Of a stretch of 64,000 nt of DNA, positions 26,011 through 35,070 are shown one piece after another. Position 1 is the stretch's first letter; the number at the start of each line of letters is the position of its first letter. Below the pieces are notes generated by a model, which made no database searches, was not told the DNA's origin, and saw only the letters and a list, made by a program, of their open reading frames with translations. The translations under genes and the position numbers were made by a program. The stretch is from Flavobacterium sp. KACC 22761 (GTDB lineage Bacteria > Bacteroidota > Bacteroidia > Flavobacteriales > Flavobacteriaceae): the NCBI RefSeq assembly GCF_034058155.1, contig NZ_CP139148.1, positions 2,108,001 to 2,172,000 of the forward strand, read 5' to 3'.

Positions 26011-26030
26011 CTAACCCGATAGGGTAATAG
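26011..26030 (+). promoter_or_regulatory. Operator-like motif, copy 3
   Basis: CTAACCCGATAGGGTAATAG, with an ACCC-GATA-GGGT palindrome. It starts about 13 bp after the -7 box, at or just past the transcription start, where a repressor would block the operon. Confidence 0.65.
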
Positions 26031-26049
26031 GTTTGAAGTAAATTTAAAC

Positions 26050-26946
26050 ATGTTAAATATGGAGAAAGAACTGAAAATAAATAGTGCTGATTCTTTTAAG
26101 GAAAAGCTTTGGATTGGAATTCCTGTTGTTTTACTAGTAGGTTTATTATCTGTTTTGATATACAATCATCACGCAGAATTTACGTGGGATGGATTTGTGA
26201 ATGGTTTTAATGCAGAGTTCCTAGTTTTTTTTGCGATTGGAGTTTTTGCTCAATTGGTTGATGGAACTTTAGGAATGGGTTATGGAGCGACTTCAACGTC
26301 ATTTTTATTGGCTTATGGAGTTCCACCGGTAGTGAGCAGTACGGCAGTTCACGTTTCAGAAATGTTTACAACGGGTGCATCGGCGCTTTCGCATCATCGT
26401 TTTGGAAACATCAATAAAAAACTGGTAAAGCATTTATTGATTCCAGGAGTTTTAGGTTCTATTACAGGAGCTTATTTATTGTCTGATGTTATCAATGGCG
26501 ATGTCATCAAACCATTTATCGCAGTTTACATGATGATTTTGGCAATTGTTATTATCAGAAAGGCATTAAAAAAGAGTATAGAAAAAAAGAAAACTAAAAA
26601 ATTAGGTGCTTTGGCTGTTTTCGGCGGATTTATGGATTCTGTTGGAGGCGGAGGCTGGGGGCCAATCGTAACTTCTACTTTATTAGGAAGAGGAAGAAAT
26701 CCGAGATATACTATTGGTTCAGTAAACGCAGCAGAGTTTGCAATTTCATTTGCAAGTGGTATCACATTTATGCTTTTTGGAGGAATCCACGGCTGGCAGG
26801 TTATCATCGGACTGATTCTAGGAGGAGTCGTTTCAGCACCTTTGGCAGCTTATTTAGTAAATAAAATCAAAAGAAAACCAATGATGGTTGCAGTTGGAAT
26901 TCTAATTATAGTATTGAGTTTAAAAACATTATCTAAATTATTGTAA
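26050..26946 (+). CDS. TauE/SafE-family sulfur anion permease
   Basis: 298 aa (alternative start MEKEL at 26059). Multiple membrane segments; family motifs AQLVDGTLGMGYGATSTSFLL near residues 72-92 and FMDSVGGGGWGPIVTSTLL near 194-212, one per half. It is the first gene of the cys operon, 26 bp before cysH, so sulfate uptake or sulfite handling is likely. It differs strongly from the divergent TauE gene at 24966 and is not a recent duplicate. Confidence 0.88.
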   Translation: MLNMEKELKINSADSFKEKLWIGIPVVLLVGLLSVLIYNHHAEFTWDGFVNGFNAEFLVFFAIGVFAQLVDGTLGMGYGATSTSFLLAYGVPPVVSSTAVHVSEMFTTGASALSHHRFGNINKKLVKHLLIPGVLGSITGAYLLSDVINGDVIKPFIAVYMMILAIVIIRKALKKSIEKKKTKKLGALAVFGGFMDSVGGGGWGPIVTSTLLGRGRNPRYTIGSVNAAEFAISFASGITFMLFGGIHGWQVIIGLILGGVVSAPLAAYLVNKIKRKPMMVAVGILIIVLSLKTLSKLL

Positions 26947-26972
26947 AAGATAATTTTAGAAAGGAGAGATTT

Positions 26973-27683
26973 ATGAGTGCGATTATTGTACAAGAATTAT
27001 TAGAGAAAACTAAAGCTTTTTCGCTTGACGAAACCTTAGTTTTTTTAGCAAAAGAATTTCCGGGAAAAGTCATTTTTTCGACTTCTTTCGGACAAGAGGA
27101 TCAAGTAATTACAGATTTTATTGCAAAAAGTGACACAGATATTAAAGTGTTTACTTTAGACACAGGAAGATTATTTCAGGAAACTTATGATGTTTTTCAT
27201 AAAACATTAAAAAAATATAAAAGACCAATCGAAGTCTTTTTTCCAGAAGCAGCGTCAGTAGAAAAACTGTTACAGGAAAAAGGACCAAACAGCTTTTATG
27301 ATTCGGTAGAAAACAGAAAAGAATGCTGTTTTATCCGAAAAGTTGTTCCGTTAAGAAAAGCTTTGGCAGGAAACTCAGTTTGGATTACGGGACTTAGAGC
27401 TGAACAATCAGAAAACAGACACGATTTAAGTTTGTTTGAATACGACGGAAATTTCGAAATCATCAAATTCAATCCGCTTTTAAAATGGACTTTAGAAGAA
27501 GTTGAAACGTATTTATCAGAAAACAATGTTCCTCAAAATGCTTTACACAAACAAGGTTTCGTAAGTATCGGTTGCGCACCTTGTACGAGAGCGATTTTTC
27601 CTGGAGAAGATATCAGAGCAGGAAGATGGTGGTGGGAATCAAGCCACAAAGAATGCGGGCTTCACAGTGCTAAGAAAGAGTAG
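26973..27683 (+). CDS. cysH: Adenylylsulfate (APS-type) reductase
   Basis: 236 aa. Reduces activated sulfate to sulfite. SFGQEDQ (38-43) and TLDTGR (61-66) form the nucleotide site. Cys118-Cys119 (KECCF) and Cys201-x2-Cys204 (CAPC) are the four ligands of a [4Fe-4S] cluster, which marks APS rather than PAPS reductases. The catalytic Cys228 is in ECGLH. No APS kinase is in this operon, in keeping with direct use of APS. It has an unusually good Shine-Dalgarno for this lineage (AAAGGAGAG, 7 bp before ATG). Confidence 0.95.
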   Translation: MSAIIVQELLEKTKAFSLDETLVFLAKEFPGKVIFSTSFGQEDQVITDFIAKSDTDIKVFTLDTGRLFQETYDVFHKTLKKYKRPIEVFFPEAASVEKLLQEKGPNSFYDSVENRKECCFIRKVVPLRKALAGNSVWITGLRAEQSENRHDLSLFEYDGNFEIIKFNPLLKWTLEEVETYLSENNVPQNALHKQGFVSIGCAPCTRAIFPGEDIRAGRWWWESSHKECGLHSAKKE

Positions 27684-27696
27684 GTAAGACTTTTAG

Positions 27697-27835
27697 AGGC
27701 AAGAAGAAAGAGGCGAGACTTTCTTTTAGAGAATAGAATATAGATTATAGAATAAAGAGTGAAGATTTTTAGATCGGGCAACTTGAAACCTGAAACCTAA
27801 AACTTGAAACAACAAAAATATCAAACAAAAAAACA
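27697..27835. repeat. Short-word repeats filling the cysH-cysD gap
   Basis: Degenerate AGAATAGA/TATAGA words, then repeated CTTGAAACCTGAAACCTAAA words ending in an A-rich leader at the cysD start. No gene or terminator is seen. Confidence 0.55.
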
Positions 27836-28735
27836 ATGAGTTCAGTATTAAAAACAAACGCTTTAGAGAGTGAAGCGATATACATTTTCAGAGAAGTAAT
27901 TTCACAGTTTGACAAACCGGTTTTACTTTTCTCAGGAGGAAAAGATTCTATCACATTAGTGCGTTTGGCGCAAAAAGCATTTTTCCCTGCTAAGATTCCG
28001 TTTCCTCTTTTGCACGTTGATACGGGACACAATTTCCCTGAAACAATTGCTTTCAGAGATAAATTGGTAGAAGAATTAGGTTTAGAGTTGATTGTTCGTA
28101 ATGTTCAGGATGCTATTGATGAAGGAAAAGTAGTTGAAGAAACTGGAAAATACTCAAGTAGAAACAGTTTACAAACAACAACACTTTTAGATGCAATTGA
28201 AGAATTTAAGTTTGATGCTTGTATTGGTGGAGCGCGTCGTGATGAGGAAAAAGCAAGAGCAAAAGAACGTATTTTCTCAGTTCGTGATGATTTCGGACAA
28301 TGGGACGAAAAAAATCAGAGACCTGAGTTGTTTGATATTTTGAATGGAAAAATTGAAAATGGCCAAAACGTTCGTGTTTTCCCAATTTCAAACTGGACAG
28401 AATTAGATGTTTGGAGTTATATCGAGAAAGAAAAAATCGAGATTCCGTCAATCTATTTCTCACATAAAAGAAAAGTTTTTTTGAGAGACGGTTTAATCTG
28501 GTCGCATTCTCCTTTTGTGTACCAAGAAGAAGACGAACAAATCGAAGAAAGAATTGTTCGCTTCAGAACCGTTGGAGATATGAGCTGTACAGCGGCTGTT
28601 GAATCTTACGCAGCAACAATCGAAGAAGTAGTTGGAGAAATTAGATCGTCAACAATTTCAGAAAGAGGAGCCAGAATTGATGATAAACGTTCTGAAGCTG
28701 CGATGGAGAAAAGAAAACAACAAGGATACTTTTAG
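27836..28735 (+). CDS. cysD: Sulfate adenylyltransferase small subunit
   Basis: 299 aa ATP pyrophosphatase-fold subunit forming APS from ATP and sulfate together with CysN. PP-loop SGGKDS at 33-38, HVDTGHNFPET near 61-71, GGARRDEEKARAKER near 133-147, and the C-terminal RISERGARIDD-type motif (TISERGARIDDKRSEAAMEKRKQQGYF region). Length is normal. It lies in the operon between cysH and cysN with 150-bp and 140-bp gaps that hold word repeats rather than promoters. Confidence 0.97.
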   Translation: MSSVLKTNALESEAIYIFREVISQFDKPVLLFSGGKDSITLVRLAQKAFFPAKIPFPLLHVDTGHNFPETIAFRDKLVEELGLELIVRNVQDAIDEGKVVEETGKYSSRNSLQTTTLLDAIEEFKFDACIGGARRDEEKARAKERIFSVRDDFGQWDEKNQRPELFDILNGKIENGQNVRVFPISNWTELDVWSYIEKEKIEIPSIYFSHKRKVFLRDGLIWSHSPFVYQEEDEQIEERIVRFRTVGDMSCTAAVESYAATIEEVVGEIRSSTISERGARIDDKRSEAAMEKRKQQGYF

Positions 28736-28736
28736 T

Positions 28737-28870
28737 AATTATGAGTTATGAGTTTTGAATTATGAGTGTAATTCTAAACGAAATTTAAAAGTAAAATCAA
28801 GAAAACAAAAACATACGGATTATAAGTTTCAACAGAAAACTTGAAACTTTAAACCTGAAACAAAAATATT
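28737..28870. repeat. Short-word repeats filling the cysD-cysN gap
   Basis: ATTATGAGTTATGAGTTTTG words, then TTGAAACTTTAAACCTGAAA words immediately before the cysN start. Confidence 0.55.
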
Positions 28871-28873
28871 AGA

Positions 28874-30118
28874 ATGGACGTTTTAAAAATAGCAACAGCA
28901 GGAAGTGTAGATGACGGAAAAAGTACTTTGATCGGGAGATTATTGTATGATACAAAATCGTTGACGACTGATAAAATTGAAGCAATCGAAAAAAGCAGTA
29001 AACAAAAAGGATACGATTACCTTGATTTTTCTTTGGCAACTGACGGATTAGTGGCGGAAAGAGAGCAAGGAATCACGATTGATGTTGCGCATATTTATTT
29101 TTCGACTGCAAAGAAAAGTTACATTATTGCCGATACTCCAGGTCACGTAGAATATACCAGAAACATGGTTACAGGAGCTTCAACTTCTCAGGTTTCGATC
29201 ATTTTGATTGATGCCAGAAAAGGAGTTATCGAGCAAACATACCGTCACTTTTTTATTAATAACTTATTGAGAGTAAAAGAAGTAATCGTTGCCATCAACA
29301 AAATGGACTTGGTAGATTATTCAGAAGAAGTTTTCAATAAAATCAAAGCTGATTTTGAGGCTTTAAATGCAAAAAGTACATTCAAAGAGCAAAACGTAAG
29401 TTACATTCCGTTAAGCGCAATCAACGGCGGAAACGTGGTTGACAAATCAGAGAATATGCCTTGGTACGAAGGACAAACAGTTTTAGAACATTTAGAAGGA
29501 TTGCATTCCCATGATGTTTACGAAGCAGGAAAAGCACGTTTTCCAGTTCAGACTGTTATTCGTCCAAAAACAGAAGAATATCACGATTTCAGAGGTTACG
29601 CAGGGAAATTATACGGAAATTCTATTAAAGTTGGAGATGCCGTAACGGTTCTTCCTTCTTTAACAGAATCAAAAGTATCTAAAATTCACTTCTTCGATAA
29701 AACATTTGACGAAGCCGTTGCAGGTTCATCAATTACAATCGAATTAGAAAATGATATCAATGTAACAAGAGGCGATATGATTGTAAAATCAGATGAGCTT
29801 CCAAAAATTGAAAAAGATATCACAACGACAGTTTGCTGGATGGACAGTAAAAAACTGGTTCCAGGAACTAAATATTTGGTACAACACAATACAAACAGAG
29901 TTTTAGCAAAAGTAGAAAGCATTAAAAATACAATTGCAACAGATTACTCAGGAACGACAGAAGCTTCTCAATTAGCAATCAACGAAATTGGAGAAGTAAC
30001 GATCAAATTAAGCAAACCGTTATATTTTGATTCATACAACGAAAACAAATCAAACGGAGCTTTCATCTTAATTGATACAGCAACAAACACAACAGCAGGA
30101 GTAGGATTCATTCGCTAG
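28874..30118 (+). CDS. cysN: Sulfate adenylyltransferase large subunit (GTPase)
   Basis: 414 aa GTPase that drives APS synthesis with CysD. G1 GSVDDGKST at 10-18, G3 DTPGH at 87-91, G4 NKMD at 142-145, followed by two EF-Tu-like beta-barrel domains. It ends without an APS kinase (CysC) domain, consistent with the APS-type reductase in the operon. It is shorter than the 475-aa E. coli CysN, as commonly seen in Bacteroidota. Confidence 0.97.
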   Translation: MDVLKIATAGSVDDGKSTLIGRLLYDTKSLTTDKIEAIEKSSKQKGYDYLDFSLATDGLVAEREQGITIDVAHIYFSTAKKSYIIADTPGHVEYTRNMVTGASTSQVSIILIDARKGVIEQTYRHFFINNLLRVKEVIVAINKMDLVDYSEEVFNKIKADFEALNAKSTFKEQNVSYIPLSAINGGNVVDKSENMPWYEGQTVLEHLEGLHSHDVYEAGKARFPVQTVIRPKTEEYHDFRGYAGKLYGNSIKVGDAVTVLPSLTESKVSKIHFFDKTFDEAVAGSSITIELENDINVTRGDMIVKSDELPKIEKDITTTVCWMDSKKLVPGTKYLVQHNTNRVLAKVESIKNTIATDYSGTTEASQLAINEIGEVTIKLSKPLYFDSYNENKSNGAFILIDTATNTTAGVGFIR

Positions 30119-30198
30119 TTGATAGTTGATGGTTTTTGGTTGATAGTTATTCTGCCAGCAAACCAACAACCAACAACTGACAACCAACAACTAAAGAG
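30117..30198. repeat. Short-word inverted repeats filling the cysN-sulfite reductase gap
   Basis: Repeated TTGATAGTTGATGG words followed by complementary CCAACAACCAACAACTGACA words; the halves can fold into an imperfect hairpin. Confidence 0.55.
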
Positions 30199-30200
30199 AA

Positions 30201-32291
30201 ATGGAAAGTTTTAGAACAGAAATAGAAAATCCGGTAGTTCAGAAGGAGATTATCGAATTAGAAAAAAAGATTCACTTATTCCGTGGAGGAAAAATTGATG
30301 ATGAGCGTTTTCGTAGTCTTCGTTTAGCGCGTGGAATCTACGGACAGCGTCAGGAAGGCGTTCAGATGATTCGTATCAAATTGCCTTATGGTAAAGTAAC
30401 CAGCGAGCAATTGGTGCGTATCACACAAGTTTCAGACAAATATTCTACAGGACGTTTGCACATTACAACACGTCAAGATATTCAGATTCACTATGTAAGT
30501 TTAGACAGAACTCCTGAGCTTTGGGCAGATTTGGCTAAAGACGATATCACACTTCGTGAAGCCTGTGGAAACACGGTTAGAAATATTACAGGAAGTGAAC
30601 TGGCTGGAGTTGACGTAAACGAACCATTTGATGTTTCGCCTTATGCACACGGACTTTTTCAATATCTGTTAAGAAACCCAATCTGTCAGGAAATGGGGCG
30701 TAAATTCAAAATTTCGTTCTCTTCTTCAGACGAAGATACGGCTTTGAGCTATTTACACGATTTAGGATTTATTCCGAAAATTAAAGACGGACAAAAAGGT
30801 TTCAAAATCATGTTTGGTGGAGGTTTAGGATCTCAGCCAGCTCATGCGGAATTGCTTTCAGAGTTCGTTCCGGTAAACGAAATCATTCCAACAGCAGAAG
30901 GAATCATTCGTATTTTCGACAGATACGGAGAACGTGCAAAGAGAATGAAAGCGCGTATGAAATTCTTAATCAAAGAAATGGGGAAAGATGCTTTCCTTGA
31001 TTTGGTTGAAAAAGAGAAAAAAGCCATCGCTTTCGAAACTTACGAAATTGATACAACGGCTTTTGACGGACCAATTCCAGAACCGTTATTAGAAGTTCCG
31101 CAAGTTACAATCGAAGATACAGAAGCGTATGAAGCGTGGAAAAAATCGAATGTAATCAAACAGAAACAAGACGGTTATTATGCTATTGGAATTAAAGTTT
31201 TATTAGGCGATTTTTATACTGATAAAGCGAGATTATTAGCCGATTTAATTAAGAATTACGGAGCAAATGAATTGCGTTTTTCATTGCGTCAAAATATTGT
31301 AATACGAAACATAAAAGAAGAGAATCTTCCTTTCTTTTATCAAGAATTAGCCAAACTTGACTTTGTTCAATTAGGATATAATTCAGTTGGAGATATTACG
31401 GCATGTCCGGGTACTGATACTTGCAACTTGGGGATTGCAAGTAGTACCGGTATTGCAGAAGAATTAGAAAGAGTTTTAAGTACAGAATATCCTCAGTATT
31501 TAAACAATCGCGAAATCGAAATTAAGATTTCTGGCTGTATGAATGCTTGCGGACAACATAATATGTCTGCAATTGGATTTCAGGGAATGTCTATCAACTC
31601 AGGAAAACTAGTAGCTCCGGCTTTACAAGTTTTGTTAGGTGGAGGAAGATTAGGAAATGGCGCGGGACGTTTTGCTGATAAAGTAATCAAAGTACCTAGC
31701 CGTAGAGGACCAGATGCGTTGCGTACCATCTTAAATGATTTTGATGCTAACGGAAGCGGACAAAAATTCCTTGATTATTATGATACAAAAGGAGAAAAGT
31801 ATTTTTACGAAATCTTAAAACCGTATGCTGATGTAACCAATTTAACAGAAGCTGATTTTGTGGATTGGGGTAATGCAGACAATTACGTAAAAGCAGTTGG
31901 AGTTGGGGAATGTGCCGGAGTGGTGATCGATTTAGTAGCGACATTATTGTTTGAAGCTAAAGAGAAATTGATTTTGGCTCAGGAATCTTTCGACGAGAAA
32001 AAATGGTCAGATGCGATTTATCACGCTTACGCTGGATTTGTAAACGGTGCAAAAGCTTTGTTATTAGCAGAAAACCAAAAAACAAACCACCACGCAGGAA
32101 TCGTGGACTTGTTTGATACTGTTTTCATCGAAACTAATAAAATCGAATTAAATTCAACTTTTAAAGATTTGGTTTACCAGATTAATAAAAATGAACCATC
32201 TGAAGCTTTCGCTAAAGATTACATTGCACAAGCAACAGTTTTCTTTGATAAAATCGAAACTTTCAGAGCACAGGAATTAGCAAATGCATAA
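30201..32291 (+). CDS. Siroheme sulfite/nitrite reductase with C-terminal HEPN-like helical domain
   Basis: 696 aa. The ferredoxin-type sulfite/nitrite reductase core (about 1-560) has TGRLHITTRQDIQIH, the duplicated SIR half-domains and siroheme/[4Fe-4S] ligands Cys402, Cys408, Cys446 and Cys450 (ACPGTDTC, SGCMNAC). Position in a sulfate operon makes sulfite the likely substrate. Residues about 575-696 are an added helical domain (KEKLILAQESFDEKKWSDAI, YHAYAGFVNGAKALLLAE) resembling HEPN domains; its role is unknown. The stop overlaps the cobA start by 8 nt. Electrons probably come from the ferredoxin reductase encoded two genes downstream. Confidence 0.93.
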   Translation: MESFRTEIENPVVQKEIIELEKKIHLFRGGKIDDERFRSLRLARGIYGQRQEGVQMIRIKLPYGKVTSEQLVRITQVSDKYSTGRLHITTRQDIQIHYVSLDRTPELWADLAKDDITLREACGNTVRNITGSELAGVDVNEPFDVSPYAHGLFQYLLRNPICQEMGRKFKISFSSSDEDTALSYLHDLGFIPKIKDGQKGFKIMFGGGLGSQPAHAELLSEFVPVNEIIPTAEGIIRIFDRYGERAKRMKARMKFLIKEMGKDAFLDLVEKEKKAIAFETYEIDTTAFDGPIPEPLLEVPQVTIEDTEAYEAWKKSNVIKQKQDGYYAIGIKVLLGDFYTDKARLLADLIKNYGANELRFSLRQNIVIRNIKEENLPFFYQELAKLDFVQLGYNSVGDITACPGTDTCNLGIASSTGIAEELERVLSTEYPQYLNNREIEIKISGCMNACGQHNMSAIGFQGMSINSGKLVAPALQVLLGGGRLGNGAGRFADKVIKVPSRRGPDALRTILNDFDANGSGQKFLDYYDTKGEKYFYEILKPYADVTNLTEADFVDWGNADNYVKAVGVGECAGVVIDLVATLLFEAKEKLILAQESFDEKKWSDAIYHAYAGFVNGAKALLLAENQKTNHHAGIVDLFDTVFIETNKIELNSTFKDLVYQINKNEPSEAFAKDYIAQATVFFDKIETFRAQELANA

Positions 32292-33057
32292 TATAAAACC
32301 CAAAATAACTTTAGTCGGTGCAGGTCCGGGCGATCCCGATTTACTGACGCTAAAAGCTGTAAAAGCATTGGCTGAAGCAAATGTGGTTTTATACGACGCT
32401 TTGGCCAATGAAGAAATTCTGGATTATGCGCCTAAAAATGCGATTAGAATTTTTGTTGGAAAAAGAATCGGAAATCATGCATACACGCAGGAGCAAATCA
32501 ATCAGCTGATTGTAGATAATGCACTGACATACGGAAACGTGGTAAGATTAAAAGGCGGAGATCCATTTATTTTTGGAAGAGGCGGAGAAGAAGTTGATTT
32601 TGCAGAAAGTTTCGGAATTGAAACTATTGTAGTTCCAGGAATTTCATCAGTAGTTGCTGTTCCTGCAAGTCAGGGAATTTCAATAACAAAAAGAGGAGTT
32701 TCAGAAAGCTTTTGGGTCATTACAGGAACAACGTCTGACAGAAAATTATCTTCGGATATTGCCTTATCAGCGAAATCATCAGCAACCGTTGTGATTTTGA
32801 TGGGAATGCACAAACTGCCTCAAATCATCGATTTGTTTCAAAAAGAAGATAAAGGAAATTTACCCGTTGCAATCATCCAAAACGGAACAACAGCAGAAGA
32901 AAAAGTAGGTGTTGGAACAGTAGATTCGATTTTAGAAGTTGTAAAACAAAAAGAATTAGATTCTCCAGCAATTATAGTATTAGGTGAAGTTGTCCGCGAA
33001 AGCAACAAACTAAAAGGTTTTTACGAAGAATTTCTATCAAAAGAAATTGCAAGATAA
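32284..33057 (+). CDS. cobA: Uroporphyrinogen-III C-methyltransferase
   Basis: 257 aa SAM-dependent methylase forming precorrin-2, the siroheme precursor. Motifs: VGAGPGDPDLLTLKA near 11-25, VRLKGGDPFIFGRGGEE near 86-102, VPGISS near 118 and the late GMHKLPQI. The start lies inside the sulfite reductase gene (8-nt overlap), indicating tight co-expression with the enzyme that needs the cofactor. Domain content is CobA only, with no CysG fusion; the dehydrogenase part is the next gene. Confidence 0.96.
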   Translation: MHNIKPKITLVGAGPGDPDLLTLKAVKALAEANVVLYDALANEEILDYAPKNAIRIFVGKRIGNHAYTQEQINQLIVDNALTYGNVVRLKGGDPFIFGRGGEEVDFAESFGIETIVVPGISSVVAVPASQGISITKRGVSESFWVITGTTSDRKLSSDIALSAKSSATVVILMGMHKLPQIIDLFQKEDKGNLPVAIIQNGTTAEEKVGVGTVDSILEVVKQKELDSPAIIVLGEVVRESNKLKGFYEEFLSKEIAR

Positions 33058-33079
33058 AATAAAAATCATCGAATTCTAT

Positions 33080-33190
33080 TCGTTATAATTTTACCATTAA
33101 GAGCATGAAGTTAATAAAGCGATGCTTAATCTTCCTTAATAACTTAATGGTAAGAAGAAAATTAAGAAAAGCTCTTAATTTTTAAAAGAT
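33080..33190. repeat. Inverted repeat and TTAAG words between cobA and the siroheme dehydrogenase gene
   Basis: TTACCATTAAG near 33092 and CTTAATGGTAA near 33143 are perfect 11-bp inverted arms, surrounded by degenerate TTAAG/CTTAA words. A TAATTTTG -7-like box near 33213 may restart transcription. Confidence 0.55.
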
Positions 33191-33240
33191 AGATTTAAGA
33201 GCAAAAAGGTATAATTTTGTTTAGATGAAATTAAATTAAA

Positions 33241-33822
33241 ATGGAACAGAACGAATTATATCCAATATTTCTAAAGCTTCACAATTTAAATGTCTTGATT
33301 GTAGGCGGAGGAAATGTAGGTTTGGAAAAGCTTTCATTCTTGCTCAAGTCAAGTCCGAATGCTAATGTTGAGGTAGTTGCACCTGATTTTCATTTAGAAA
33401 TTAAGGTTTTAGCAGAAAAACATCCTTCAATTAAATTGACGGAAAAAAAGTTTAAAAAGAAAATGCTTAAAAAACGTCACATGGTAATTGCCTGTACAGA
33501 CGATTTGAAAGTAAATAAAAAGGTGTATGATTTGGCCAGAAAACGTTATCTGATTTGTAATATCGCCGATACACCAGATTTATGCGATTATTATTTGGGC
33601 GGAATCGTAACAAAAGGAAATGTCAAAATCGCGATTTCAACAAACGGAAAATCGCCAACGACAGCAAAGAGATTGCGTGAGTTTTTCGAAGAAGTAATTC
33701 CGGAAGATATCAATCAAATGGTTGAAAACCTGAATGAATACAGAAAAACCTTAAAAGGTAATTTTGAAGAAAAGGTAAAAAGAATGAACGAGATAACCGA
33801 TTCATTAAGAAATAAAGAGTAG
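33241..33822 (+). CDS. Precorrin-2 dehydrogenase / sirohydrochlorin ferrochelatase-type protein
   Basis: 193 aa, equal to the N-terminal half of CysG or to yeast Met8. Rossmann motif VLIVGGGNVGLEK near residues 18-30. Conserved segment TPDLCDYYLGGIVTKGNVKIAISTNGKSPT near 110-140, which holds the dual-function active site. It completes siroheme synthesis with CobA for the sulfite reductase upstream. It is separated from cobA by 183 bp with an inverted repeat and a possible promoter. Confidence 0.92.
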   Translation: MEQNELYPIFLKLHNLNVLIVGGGNVGLEKLSFLLKSSPNANVEVVAPDFHLEIKVLAEKHPSIKLTEKKFKKKMLKKRHMVIACTDDLKVNKKVYDLARKRYLICNIADTPDLCDYYLGGIVTKGNVKIAISTNGKSPTTAKRLREFFEEVIPEDINQMVENLNEYRKTLKGNFEEKVKRMNEITDSLRNKE

Positions 33823-33854
33823 CATACCAGAGAAATGAATAATGATAAAAATCA

Positions 33855-33885
33855 TTGTTAGTAGAATAAATTATTCGTTTCTTTG
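33855..33885 (+). promoter_or_regulatory. Possible promoter of the ferredoxin reductase gene
   Basis: TTG (33855-33857), 20-bp spacer, TTTCTTTG (33878-33885), one base off TAnnTTTG. The palindrome AATGATAAAAATCATT lies at 33841-33856 next to the -33 element. Confidence 0.4.
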
Positions 33886-33918
33886 TATTATTAAGAATGA
33901 TTATAAACAACAACCATA

Positions 33919-34971
33919 ATGATTAAAACAGATATACTTATAATTGGAGCAGGCCCAACAGGTTTATTTGCCGTTTTTGAGGCAGGATTATTGAAATTAA
34001 AATGTCATATTTTAGATGCTTTGCCTCAGCCAGGAGGACAGCTTTCAGAATTATATCCTAAAAAACCTATTTATGATATTCCAGGTTTTCCAGAAGTTTT
34101 AGCTGGAGATTTAGTTGATGGTTTAATGGAGCAAATCAAACAATTTGAGCCAGGTTTTACATTAGGAGAACGTGCTGAAACAGTTGAAAAGCAAGAAGAC
34201 GGATCTTTCATTGTAACTTCAAATAAAGGAACTAAATTTCATGCGCCAGTTATTGCAATCGCTGGAGGATTAGGGAGTTTCGAGCCTCGTAAACCACTTA
34301 TCGAAGATATCGAGTTTTATGAAGATAAAGGAGTAAAATACTTCATCAAAAATCCTGAAAAATTCAGAGACAAAAGAGTTGTTATTGCAGGAGGAGGAGA
34401 TTCAGCATTAGACTGGAGTATTTTCTTGGCAAATGTAGCTTCAGAAGTAACTTTAATCCACAGAAGAAACGAATTTAGAGGAGCTTTAGATTCTGTTGAA
34501 AAAGTACAGGAACTAAAATCAGCTGGAAAAATCAAATTAATCACTCCAGCAGAAGTAGTTGGAATCAACGGTGCTGAGCATGTTGAATCATTAGATATCG
34601 AAGAAAACGGCGCACACCGTAAAATCGACTGCGACTATTTCATTCCACTTTTCGGACTAACACCAAAATTAGGTCCAATTGGAGACTGGGGATTAGAAAT
34701 CGAGAAAAATGCAATTAAAGTAAACAATGCATTAGATTACCAAACTAACATTCCGGGAATCTTCGCCATTGGAGACGTAAACACATACCCAGGAAAATTA
34801 AAGTTAATCCTTTGCGGTTTCCACGAAGCAACTTTAATGTGTCAAGCTGCATATTCAATCATCAATCCAGGTAAAAAATACGTATTGAAATATACAACAG
34901 TATCTGGAGTAGACGGTTTCGACGGAACTCGTAAAGAAGCACCAAAAGCGGTTGTTAAAGCGATAGTCTAA
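33919..34971 (+). CDS. Ferredoxin-NADP+ reductase, thioredoxin-reductase-like type
   Basis: 350 aa FAD/NADPH flavoprotein. FAD motif GAGPTG at 10-15, NADPH motif GGGDSALDW near 157-165, GDVNTYPGKLKLI near 287-299. It has the thioredoxin-reductase fold but no CxxC active site, as in the Chlorobium/YumC-type ferredoxin reductases. Placed after the sulfite reductase and siroheme genes, it most likely supplies reduced ferredoxin for the six-electron reduction of sulfite (inference). No ferredoxin gene is in the window. A terminator follows. Confidence 0.9.
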   Translation: MIKTDILIIGAGPTGLFAVFEAGLLKLKCHILDALPQPGGQLSELYPKKPIYDIPGFPEVLAGDLVDGLMEQIKQFEPGFTLGERAETVEKQEDGSFIVTSNKGTKFHAPVIAIAGGLGSFEPRKPLIEDIEFYEDKGVKYFIKNPEKFRDKRVVIAGGGDSALDWSIFLANVASEVTLIHRRNEFRGALDSVEKVQELKSAGKIKLITPAEVVGINGAEHVESLDIEENGAHRKIDCDYFIPLFGLTPKLGPIGDWGLEIEKNAIKVNNALDYQTNIPGIFAIGDVNTYPGKLKLILCGFHEATLMCQAAYSIINPGKKYVLKYTTVSGVDGFDGTRKEAPKAVVKAIV

Positions 34972-35016
34972 GTTGCCGAGATACTGAGTTTCTAAGATAC
35001 TAAGATTTTTATATAG

Positions 35017-35051
35017 AAAGCTCAAACTTTTTCAAGTTTGAGCTTTATTTT
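35017..35051 (+). terminator. Intrinsic terminator after the sulfate-assimilation cluster
   Basis: AAAGCTCAAACTT / AAGTTTGAGCTTT, 4-nt loop, followed by ATTTTTT. Confidence 0.85.
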
Positions 35052-35070
35052 TTAGCAAAGTATATAAAAC

